8,111 nt of DNA from Bacteroidales bacterium (lineage in GTDB: Bacteria; Bacteroidota; Bacteroidia; Bacteroidales; GCA-2711565). The stretch is taken from NCBI GenBank assembly GCA_029938505.1, contig JAOZUV010000076.1, positions 1 through 8,111 of the forward strand, written 5' to 3'. The position numbers were made by a program, and so were the translations under genes. The notes under the pieces are model-generated. The model ran no database searches. It was not told the origin of the DNA and worked only from the letters and a program-made list of their open reading frames with translations. Of this stretch, positions 1-5,815 are shown piece by piece. Every line of letters starts with the position of its first letter. The first letter of the stretch is position 1.

Positions 1-1
1 T

Positions 2-241
2 AAATTTATGGATGAGAATGATTTATTAGAAATTCAGGGTGAAACCCAATTAATGATAGCACCAGGCTATCAGTTTAAAATGGTTGATATATTAATTACA
101 AATTTTCATCAACCTAAGAGCACTTTACTTTTGCTAGTTTCTGCTTTTATAGGGTTGGGTTGGAAGAAAGCTTATGAATATGCTAATAAAAGTGATTTTC
201 GTTTTTTGAGTTATGGCGATTCCTGTCTTTTCTTTAAATAA
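2..241 (+). CDS. queA: QueA C-terminal fragment (S-adenosylmethionine:tRNA ribosyltransferase-isomerase)
   Basis: This is the 3' end of a gene that begins before the window; the frame is open from the left edge to the TAA stop. QueA moves the ribosyl part of S-adenosylmethionine onto 7-aminomethyl-7-deazaguanine in tRNA to make epoxyqueuosine, a cytoplasmic step of queuosine synthesis. The fragment holds the family's C-terminal signature: APGYQFKMVDILITNFHQPKS, then a TLLLLVSAF stretch, and near the end FLSYGDSCLF, matching the usual F-x-SYGDAMLI ending. Nothing suggests truncation at the 3' end. The internal ATG at position 8 should not be taken as the start, because conserved family sequence begins upstream. 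It seems unrelated to the respiratory genes that follow and marks the edge of a housekeeping region. Confidence 0.92.
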   Translation, partial: KFMDENDLLEIQGETQLMIAPGYQFKMVDILITNFHQPKSTLLLLVSAFIGLGWKKAYEYANKSDFRFLSYGDSCLFFK

Positions 242-273
242 ACTGTAATGTTTTTGTTTAAAAAATAGAAGGA

Positions 274-292
274 CATTGAGCGACTTGTAATG
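274..292. repeat. Degraded copy of the GAGCG-type intergenic hairpin
   Basis: The short arms CATT (274-277) and AATG (289-292) flank an 11-base loop that begins GAGCGA. The left flank, AAGGACATTGAGCGA, resembles the left flank AAGGTCGTTGAGCGA of the clearer copy at 316-347. The right half of the core does not fit the consensus, so this is probably a decayed or variant copy. Confidence 0.35.
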
Positions 293-315
293 AGCAAGCA
301 GTTAAACTAAGTCAA

Positions 316-347
316 AAAGGTCGTTGAGCGAAGTCGAAATGCCCTTT
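316..347. repeat. REP-like hairpin, core GAGCGAAGTCGA
   Basis: Ten-base arms AAAGGTCGTT (316-325) and AATGCCCTTT (338-347) pair with a single T/C mismatch and one G-T wobble around a 12-base core, GAGCGAAGTCGA (326-337). The core can form an inner CG-AAGT-CG mini-hairpin. The same core with different arms recurs at 1570-1595 and, inverted, at 1607-1628. It lies about 75 bases after queA, and a T-rich stretch follows (positions 349-365), so it may also help terminate queA transcription. Confidence 0.65.
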
Positions 348-433
348 ATATTTCCGTTTTTTTATTTAAAGCTTTTTCTAAATTTATAAAGCTGATCTAT
401 CCTATTTATAAATCCTCTATTTTTGCAAGATCA

Positions 434-1567
434 ATGGATAAGAATAAAATTACCGGAATTGTTTTGGCGGGAGGCAAGAGTCGCCGCATGGGAACCGAAA
501 AGGGGTTGCTGAAGTTTGGTGGCAAGCATTTAATTGAACATGCCATTGCTGTTCTTGAAAAAGTATGTGGTCAGATTATCATCATTGAAAATTCGGATAC
601 TTATGATTTTTTAGGTTATGATGTGATTGCAGATATCATACCGAATTCTGGTCCTATGGTTGGTATTTATACAGGACTAATGAATTCTAAAACTGAGTTG
701 AACTTGGTGCTTTCCTGTGATATGCCTTTTATTTCAGAAGAAACATTAAAGTATCTGGTAAGTAATATTAAAGATTTTGATGTAGTTGTTCCTTGGCATG
801 GAGAGCAAAAATTGGAACCCATGTGTGCCCTTTATCATAAAAATACGATTCCTGTTTTTGAGCAGTTTATTCAAAGTGATAATTATAAAATCCAGGATGT
901 TTATTCTCAATTAAAAACCAATAAATTATTTATATCGGCAGATTTGGATTTTTATAAATCTCATTTGTTTGACAATTTAAATTCCAAAGAGGAATTTGAA
1001 AAAGCTAGTCAGTATTTGGACGAAGTTTTGCCCCAATGGAACCAACTTATTTTAATTGCGGGTACTGGACGAGATGTTGGGAAAACAACATTGGCTTGTA
1101 AGCTTATCGAACAAACAAGCAAAAATCAGGATGTGATTGGACTAAAGATCTCCCCTCACATACATTCACAAAACGAAAATGAAAAACTTCTTTTTGCAAC
1201 TGGTAATTATTCCATATTTCACGAAAGTGATAAGCAAACAGACAAAGATAGTTCGCGGATGTTAAGAGCTGGAGCGAAACAGGTTTTCTATATCCAATCC
1301 GAAGACGAATACATTGGCGATGCTTTTCAAAAACTCACAAAAGAAATTCAAAATGATTTACCCATTATTTGCGAGTCGGGAGGCCTGAGGAATTTTGTGA
1401 TCCCGTCTGCATTTCTAATCTGCAATAAAAAAGGAAATACAGTTTTTAAAGAAAAACAATTGCCTTTAATTCCTAAAGCAAGCTGTATTCTTCAGTTTAA
1501 TAATCAGGGATTTGATTTTGATGTTTCTGGAATTAAATTTGAGAATGGGGAATGGAAGTATAAATAA
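434..1567 (+). CDS. mobA: MobA-MobB-like fusion, molybdenum cofactor guanylyltransferase
   Basis: A two-domain cytoplasmic protein of 377 residues. Residues 6-195 are a MobA nucleotidyltransferase, which joins GMP from GTP to molybdopterin to make the MGD cofactor. Its signature LAGGKSRRMGTEKGLLKFGG spans 11-30, NSGPMVGI lies near 71-78, the metal-binding LSCDMPF at 93-99, and a NLNSKEEFEKA segment at 181-191 resembles the end of MobA proteins. Residues 203-377 form a P-loop domain: GTGRDVGKTT at 210-219, a K-I-S-P-H-I-H segment at 238-244 and KDSSRMLRAGA at 271-281, both resembling MobB, which binds GTP and assists MobA. The P-loop has the BioD-like shape G-x5-GKT rather than the usual MobB form. 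The ATG at 434 leaves the MobA motif close to the N-terminus, as expected. The cofactor suits the molybdoenzyme encoded at 5816-8071. The MobA part is certain; the second domain is called on motifs. Confidence 0.92.
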   Translation: MDKNKITGIVLAGGKSRRMGTEKGLLKFGGKHLIEHAIAVLEKVCGQIIIIENSDTYDFLGYDVIADIIPNSGPMVGIYTGLMNSKTELNLVLSCDMPFISEETLKYLVSNIKDFDVVVPWHGEQKLEPMCALYHKNTIPVFEQFIQSDNYKIQDVYSQLKTNKLFISADLDFYKSHLFDNLNSKEEFEKASQYLDEVLPQWNQLILIAGTGRDVGKTTLACKLIEQTSKNQDVIGLKISPHIHSQNENEKLLFATGNYSIFHESDKQTDKDSSRMLRAGAKQVFYIQSEDEYIGDAFQKLTKEIQNDLPIICESGGLRNFVIPSAFLICNKKGNTVFKEKQLPLIPKASCILQFNNQGFDFDVSGIKFENGEWKYK

Positions 1568-1569
1568 AA

Positions 1570-1595
1570 GTTCCCTGAGCGGAGTCGAAGGGAAC
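1570..1595 (-). terminator. Hairpin with GAGCGGAGTCGA core, terminator-like on the minus strand
   Basis: Perfect 7-base arms GTTCCCT (1570-1576) and AGGGAAC (1589-1595) enclose the 12-base core GAGCGGAGTCGA. Read on the minus strand, the stem is followed at once by TTTTATTTAT, which has the form of a rho-independent terminator for the cytochrome gene ending at 1642. On the plus strand no T-run follows, so it is less convincing as a terminator for the mobA fusion gene. It is also a member of the repeat family at 316-347 and 1607-1628. Confidence 0.6.
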
Positions 1596-1606
1596 ATAAT
1601 AAGTCA

Positions 1607-1628
1607 ACGTTTCGGCTACGCTCAACGT
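1607..1628. repeat. REP-like hairpin in inverted orientation, core GAGCGTAGCCGA
   Basis: Arms ACGTT (1607-1611) and AACGT (1624-1628) flank TCGGCTACGCTC, the reverse complement of GAGCGTAGCCGA. The loop length of 12 and its sequence match the other copies, while the arms are unrelated to theirs. It lies head to head with the copy at 1570-1595 in the 74-base space between two convergent genes, so this spacer is almost wholly repeat. Confidence 0.6.
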
Positions 1629-1641
1629 GCAATTCTGTGAT

Positions 1642-4356
1642 CTAATCAAATTTCCATTCAGGAAGAACACACTTTTCTGATATTTCAGCTAGCACTTTTT
1701 CAAAATCCACTAAGCCATCTTGCATAACTTTTGAGTTATCCTGATGACAAGTTAAACAAGATCCAACGGTTAAAATTGCTTGTTGTTCTTTACGACTAAA
1801 AGGACGCATATTTGTTCGGGTGGCTCTTAACTGATTTGGTTCTTCCATGAATCCTATCCATGCATCTTCAGGCAAACAATCGTTTTTATTATTGGCAAAA
1901 CGTTGTTTGAAAATCCATTGACCTTTCCTGTCTGTAATCTGATAATCAAGTTTTCCTCTTCCATATCCTATGGCTATAGGATCATTATGGCAGGATTTAC
2001 AACTTCTTCCTTTTGCCATTGTGGTATGTGCATTGGCTGGAGCATATAAACGCATAAAAATTTCTTTTTTGTTGCCCGAATAACTTCCTTTATCAATACT
2101 CAAAATCATGCCTGGTGCAAAAGTTAAAACCTTTTTTTGTTGATCTTTTGTTTGTTCGATCCCTAAGGTAGGAGGGTCGGCAAAATACTGACCTGCATAT
2201 TCAACCCAAGCACCTCTAATCATTTTGTTATCCAGCAAATCATATGATTCAGTTTCTGCTTCAAAAGCATTATGACAGCCGATGCATTGTGGTACCCATG
2301 CTGAATGGCAACTTCCGCAAGTTAAATTATTATGTGCAACACCTTTGGTGCAAACACTGTTTGGAGAATTTAGATTTAAAATTTTTCCACTGCTTTTCGA
2401 TATCAATTTCGGTAGTCCATTTTCATTGATAAATGAATTTGGAATAGCTTTTCCGCTTTTTGCGATAGACAGAAAATTCTCCTGATTATATTTCTTTGTT
2501 TCAATGATTTTCTGATTTTCGAAATCGAGTTCACTTTTGTGAATTGTCTTAGCTTCACCCTCAAAATGGCAATCCTCGCAAGCCACCTGCATTTGGCTCT
2601 CTTTATGGGCATGAAGTGTTCCATCCCCCATGGTCTCGTAAGAGGTATGGCAATCTATGCATAGCATTCCTGCTTGATGATGTACATCCTGCTTGATTTT
2701 TTCGAATACTCGTTTGTCTTCAAGAATGACATATCTATCATCATTTTTAACGTCATTTTCTTTCAGTTGAGTTTCATGCCAACCTTTGTAATTGGTGGAA
2801 ATGCGTCCTGAGCGACTGTGACATCCGAAACAATGATCATCTGTAATATTTAAAGATAAGCTTGGGTGATATTTATATTTAATTGAATCGGGCTGATAAT
2901 TTTTTAAAGCATTTAATTCTGCCAATGCATCTTTCGAATAACTTAAATGACAGGCATTGCAACCACCCCCTCTTGTTAATTGGGTGATTTCTCCGCTTTC
3001 AACTTTTGGATTTCCTAAATGGCAGGCAGCACATAAATCACGTAAATGATTATCGGCAGCAGTTTGTCTTAAATCCTCAATATGAAAATATCCATCCGGG
3101 ATATCAAGTTCATCAAATACAAAACGATCCACGCTAATGATTCCACTCATGGTACTCATGATACTTTTGTGAATTCGATTGCTAATATCGGTATGGCAAT
3201 TAGTTGTACCACAACTTCTATTGGCATCTGATAAATTTCCGGGAATTAAAATCATTCCTTGATGCGATTGATCTTTATCTGCACTAAAAGGATTCCCATG
3301 ATGACAGCTCACACAGCCGATGGCATTTGGATCGTGAGCGGGAGAAAAGCCTTGCATCCCATCATGACAAAGTAAACAGCTTTCGCGTTTGTTTAAAGTC
3401 TGTGGTATTTGAGAGACATCTTTAAGTATGGGATCTGATTTTAAAACCGAATGAGTAAAAGGTGTTTTGGCTTCCCAAAATTCCCAACGCCATTGCCAGT
3501 TTTCTCCTCTAAAAAAGTAACCAATAATTGTTAAAATTAGATAAGCTAAGAAGAGGATAAAAAATATTTTCCGAGTGATTTGTGCCCCTTGTTTTTTGAT
3601 GTATGGGAAATAATAAATTGCAACTAATAAAAGCAGAATAAAAAGCAAGGAATAAGCAGGACGTGTGAGCCAATGCAAAATTTCTTGAAATCCTACAAAA
3701 TACCAAGGGCCTTTTACAATGCTGTCGAGGCCATCGTGTAATGGGGCTGTGAACAGATAACTAAAAAGCAGAGCGATAAAAATACCCGCAAGAATTGTTG
3801 TGCGTTTAGCCCAAATAGTCCGAGCATGCTCAAAAGTGATGATGGCAATAAAAATACTAGCTGTTGCTATGTGGTGAACATAAAGCAATTGGAAGTTTCC
3901 TTCGGATCCAATGAATAAATAGTTCAATAAATCACCAATCCATGGAATTCCAATAACAAGGGCTTCGATAATTCGTCGGGCTTGCATACTATCGACGTCG
4001 GCTTTGAGGATAAAGCCTGATATCATCACATAAAAAATAAAAACAATAGAAATAACGACTCGCATCCAGACGCCTTTTTTTAGGCGAAAATCTTTATTGG
4101 GTTTAAAATATTCCCATAAATGTAGAAGGGAGAAGATTAAGAAAAATTGAGCGCTCCAATAATGAATATTCCGTAAGAAACTGGCCATCGGATTGGAGAT
4201 CATCAGCAAGCTTATCGAATCGTAAGGATTGTTTACATCATAGGCAATAGCCAAGAAAACCCCACTCACCGCACAAATCAGAAAATTAGCAATGCTAATC
4301 GCACCATAGGTGTCGAAAAACAAAAAGCTTTTTATTTTCTGATAGGTTTTAATCAT
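1642..4356 (-). CDS. Cytochrome b (b6-type) fused to a 12-haem cytochrome c domain
   Basis: A 904-residue membrane protein, probably the quinol-oxidising and electron-export subunit of a Rieske/cytochrome b complex. Residues 1-285 are a cytochrome b with about seven hydrophobic helices (near 20-40, 62-82, 98-117, 155-174, 187-204, 233-250, 263-281). Haem b ligands are likely H65 and H79 on one helix and H162 and H177 on another; the 14-residue gap of the second pair is the cytochrome b6 pattern. KGPWYFVGFQE (215-225) stands where the quinol-site PEWY loop is expected. From residue 327 on, haem c motifs CxxCH start at 327, 348, 442, 466, 509, 566, 593, 680, 691, 786 and 867, plus one CX4CH at 382, giving twelve. 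No signal peptide is needed: the last helix can deliver this domain to the periplasm. The start overlaps the Rieske stop codon (ATGA), so the two are translationally coupled. The natural electron acceptor is unknown. Confidence 0.93.
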   Translation of the reverse strand: MIKTYQKIKSFLFFDTYGAISIANFLICAVSGVFLAIAYDVNNPYDSISLLMISNPMASFLRNIHYWSAQFFLIFSLLHLWEYFKPNKDFRLKKGVWMRVVISIVFIFYVMISGFILKADVDSMQARRIIEALVIGIPWIGDLLNYLFIGSEGNFQLLYVHHIATASIFIAIITFEHARTIWAKRTTILAGIFIALLFSYLFTAPLHDGLDSIVKGPWYFVGFQEILHWLTRPAYSLLFILLLLVAIYYFPYIKKQGAQITRKIFFILFLAYLILTIIGYFFRGENWQWRWEFWEAKTPFTHSVLKSDPILKDVSQIPQTLNKRESCLLCHDGMQGFSPAHDPNAIGCVSCHHGNPFSADKDQSHQGMILIPGNLSDANRSCGTTNCHTDISNRIHKSIMSTMSGIISVDRFVFDELDIPDGYFHIEDLRQTAADNHLRDLCAACHLGNPKVESGEITQLTRGGGCNACHLSYSKDALAELNALKNYQPDSIKYKYHPSLSLNITDDHCFGCHSRSGRISTNYKGWHETQLKENDVKNDDRYVILEDKRVFEKIKQDVHHQAGMLCIDCHTSYETMGDGTLHAHKESQMQVACEDCHFEGEAKTIHKSELDFENQKIIETKKYNQENFLSIAKSGKAIPNSFINENGLPKLISKSSGKILNLNSPNSVCTKGVAHNNLTCGSCHSAWVPQCIGCHNAFEAETESYDLLDNKMIRGAWVEYAGQYFADPPTLGIEQTKDQQKKVLTFAPGMILSIDKGSYSGNKKEIFMRLYAPANAHTTMAKGRSCKSCHNDPIAIGYGRGKLDYQITDRKGQWIFKQRFANNKNDCLPEDAWIGFMEEPNQLRATRTNMRPFSRKEQQAILTVGSCLTCHQDNSKVMQDGLVDFEKVLAEISEKCVLPEWKFD

Positions 4357-4757
4357 GAGTTTAATTTTATAACAATCTTATTCATTGTCTCATCCATTTC
4401 ATAATCCAAGGATTGTAGTCTTTTTATAGAGGGACCTTTTATGGGTTTTCCTTCGGCATTATATCGCGAGCCATGGCATGGGCACACAATTTCATCATCT
4501 TCAATCTGATTAATTTTGCATCCTAAATGGCTGCATCGAGCAGAGTAAATTTTTAATTCTTGTTCTGATTTATAAAAAATTACCTCATTGGAAATGCTAA
4601 GACCACTGGGGATGGCATTGCTTAATCTTAATTCCTTATTAGTTGACCCAAATCGTTTGTGGTCTTTCACCATTCGGTTCAATAAAAATAAAAGAGGCAA
4701 AAGCATTATGTACATCAGCCCTTTTATGAAGTCTTTCCGATTTAGTTTTCCGTTCAT
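4353..4757 (-). CDS. Rieske [2Fe-2S] protein, membrane-anchored
   Basis: A 134-residue iron-sulfur protein that would take one electron from quinol at the cytochrome b quinol site and pass it to the attached c-haems. The two Rieske boxes are C75-S-H77-L-G-C80 and C92-P-C94-H95-G-S97. By family analogy C75, H77, C92 and H95 bind the cluster, and C80-C94 form the disulfide typical of high-potential Rieske proteins. Residues 6-12 (NRKDFIK) followed by a hydrophobic stretch to about 27 form an uncleaved anchor that resembles a Tat signal with Arg-Lys in place of the twin arginine, so folded export by Tat is likely. The mature domain is short but has both boxes and a following GKPIKGPSIKRL loop. 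It is the first gene of a pair, overlapping the cytochrome b start by 4 bases. Confidence 0.94.
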   Translation of the reverse strand: MNGKLNRKDFIKGLMYIMLLPLLFLLNRMVKDHKRFGSTNKELRLSNAIPSGLSISNEVIFYKSEQELKIYSARCSHLGCKINQIEDDEIVCPCHGSRYNAEGKPIKGPSIKRLQSLDYEMDETMNKIVIKLNS

Positions 4758-4774
4758 TTAATTTTGCTATGCCA

Positions 4775-4782
4775 CAAAATTA
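4775..4782 (-). promoter_or_regulatory. Possible -7 promoter element (TAATTTTG) for the Rieske-cytochrome operon
   Basis: On the minus strand TAATTTTG fits the Bacteroidota -7 consensus TAnnTTTG and lies 17 bases before the Rieske ATG. No TTTG -33 element is seen at the usual distance. A 7/10 match to an FNR box is centred near 4806, too weak to call. The motif is common by chance in AT-rich DNA. Confidence 0.3.
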
Positions 4783-4818
4783 ATTATTCTGCTAACACAT
4801 ATATGTAATTCAATGTAT

Positions 4819-4839
4819 TTTAGATGAATTCTATCTAAA
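4819..4839 (-). terminator. AT-rich stem-loop directly after the fnr stop codon
   Basis: Arms TTTAGAT (4819-4825) and ATCTAAA (4833-4839) pair perfectly around a 7-base loop. The stem starts on the base after the fnr TAA stop when read on the minus strand. The stem is AT-rich and no strong T-run follows, so it may be a weak terminator, an mRNA 3' stabiliser or an operator for the Rieske operon 62 bases further on. Confidence 0.35.
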
Positions 4840-5535
4840 TTATCCATTTTCGCTAATCCGACGTAATAGTTGAGGTTCAAGAATCTCAATTTCTTTTCCA
4901 TGCATACTAATAATTTTGTCGTCATTGAATTCTTTTATTACTCTTGAAAGGCTTTCAATGGAGATAGATGCTAGGTCAGCAAAATCTTTTCTAGACAAAG
5001 GAAATGAAAAGGCCTCTTTTTTATAGATTTGTTCTGAGAGGTACAGAATTAAATCAGCGAATCGACCGGGTATATTTTTTTGTGAGATTGAGAAAAAGCG
5101 ATCGAATGATTGAATGGTTGTTTGATTAATAATGTTAATCACTTCAGCCGAAAATTTTGCATTTTCCATAGCGAATTTTCGAAACATTTCCATATCAATA
5201 AGACAAACAGTGCTTTCTTCGTAGGACACAGCAGAGTAGTGAAATATGGGGTCTCCAAACAATGATGGAAGCCCAATCAGGTTGCCCTCAGGAACGATAC
5301 TTATAATAAGGTTTTTATTGTTTTTGCCTTCGATATATAATTTGAGAAGACCTTTCTTTAGGAATAAAATACTAGATGCAAAGGAACCCTGCTTGATGAT
5401 GGTCTCACCTTTATTATAAACAACTTCTAAACGATTCTTGTCAACCAGCTCAAGTTCAGTAATATTTAATTTCCGAAAACAGGATGATTTATTTGTACAA
5501 ACTTTACAGCTTAACGTTTTTTTTGGGATTGCCAT
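4840..5535 (-). CDS. fnr: FNR-type oxygen-responsive transcription regulator with [4Fe-4S] ligands
   Basis: A 231-residue Crp/Fnr-family regulator. Near the N-terminus it has C10-x2-C13-x5-C19, and a fourth cysteine, C111, lies in the cyclic-nucleotide-like beta-barrel. E. coli FNR uses C20-x2-C23-x5-C29 and C122, so the spacing is almost identical and an oxygen-labile [4Fe-4S] cluster is expected. The barrel (about 25-120) includes GETIIKQGSFASSILFLKKG, a dimerisation helix follows (about 127-150), and the winged helix-turn-helix occupies about 178-215. Its recognition helix reads E194-S-L-S197-R198, keeping the E-xx-SR residues with which FNR reads TTGAT half-sites. The gene is divergent from the molybdoenzyme and 82 bases upstream of the co-directional Rieske operon, so it probably controls one or both when oxygen is absent. 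A likely FNR box lies in its own promoter. Direct targets are inference. Confidence 0.93.
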   Translation of the reverse strand: MAIPKKTLSCKVCTNKSSCFRKLNITELELVDKNRLEVVYNKGETIIKQGSFASSILFLKKGLLKLYIEGKNNKNLIISIVPEGNLIGLPSLFGDPIFHYSAVSYEESTVCLIDMEMFRKFAMENAKFSAEVINIINQTTIQSFDRFFSISQKNIPGRFADLILYLSEQIYKKEAFSFPLSRKDFADLASISIESLSRVIKEFNDDKIISMHGKEIEILEPQLLRRISENG

Positions 5536-5561
5536 CTAAATCTCAATTATAAATTGATGTG

Positions 5562-5569
5562 CAAAATTA
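5562..5569 (-). promoter_or_regulatory. Probable -7 promoter element (TAATTTTG) for fnr
   Basis: On the minus strand TAATTTTG matches the Bacteroidota -7 consensus TAnnTTTG, 26 bases before the fnr ATG. No -33 TTTG is found at the proper spacing, which would fit an activator-dependent promoter. The centre of the FNR box at 5590-5603 would lie roughly 40 bases upstream of the expected transcription start. Confidence 0.4.
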
Positions 5570-5589
5570 ATGTATTTTTAATAAATTTA

Positions 5590-5603
5590 TTGTTTTATAT
5601 CAA
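5590..5603. promoter_or_regulatory. Candidate FNR box (TTGTT-TTAT-ATCAA)
   Basis: The site matches the FNR consensus TTGAT-N4-ATCAA at 9 of 10 fixed positions; on the minus strand it reads TTGATATAAAACAA. It lies in the divergent region between fnr and the molybdoenzyme gene, 54 bases from the fnr start. Relative to the TAATTTTG element it sits close to the -41.5 position used by FNR as a class II activator, suggesting fnr autoregulation. Confidence 0.5.
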
Positions 5604-5640
5604 GTTTTATTTGACGTAATACCGATTTATAGTTGATTAA

Positions 5641-5805
5641 ATGCATCCTTATTATATCAATGGTATGAGTAGGAAAAGTACTTTTGTTTTATATTATATA
5701 GAAGTATGTAAATATATAGCTATGAAAAATTGGAGTGATGAAGGTAAGCTAATAAACATCGATAATAGCCATATTTATAGCAAGTTTAAAAGAAATAATA
5801 TTTAA
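5641..5805 (+). CDS. Possible small hypothetical protein (54 aa) upstream of the molybdoenzyme
   Basis: An open frame from ATG 5641 (preceded at once by an in-frame TAA) to TAA at 5805, ending 10 bases before the molybdoenzyme start. Internal ATG codons at 5665 and 5722 would give 46 or 27 residues. The predicted product is basic, rich in Tyr, Lys, Asn and Ile, with a mildly hydrophobic middle (STFVLYYIEV) and a charged tail. I recognise no family. A stop-free run of this length is somewhat unexpected in such AT-rich DNA, and the tight spacing to the next gene would suit a leader or coupled small protein. It may still be chance; no ribosome-binding or conservation evidence is available. Confidence 0.25.
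   Translation: MHPYYINGMSRKSTFVLYYIEVCKYIAMKNWSDEGKLINIDNSHIYSKFKRNNI
5679..5686 (+). promoter_or_regulatory. Weak candidate -7 element (TACTTTTG) for the molybdoenzyme operon
   Basis: TACTTTTG fits TAnnTTTG and would leave a leader of about 120 bases before the ATG at 5816. No -33 element accompanies it. It lies inside the possible 54-residue ORF, so if this is the real promoter only the internal ATG at 5722 of that ORF could be used. Chance occurrence is quite possible here. Confidence 0.2.
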
Positions 5806-5815
5806 AAACGAATAA

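Noticed and set aside
274..347. CRISPR array
   Set aside because: The repeated units are few, differ in their arms, sit at unequal distances and fold as individual hairpins; there are no unique spacers of constant length and no cas genes.
418..425. TATTTTTG, a -7-like element just before the mobA fusion gene
   Set aside because: It would put the transcription start almost on the ATG at 434, no -33 element is present, and T-rich runs create such matches easily here.
2244..2624. Several open frames of 60-75 codons overlapping the multihaem gene on both strands
   Set aside because: They lie wholly inside the cytochrome gene, have no recognisable motifs, and are explained as by-products of its cysteine- and histidine-rich codons.
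4800..4813. FNR-box-like sequence upstream of the Rieske operon
   Set aside because: It matches only 7 of 10 fixed positions and its spacing to the -7 candidate differs from that at fnr, so FNR control of the Rieske operon is not shown by sequence.
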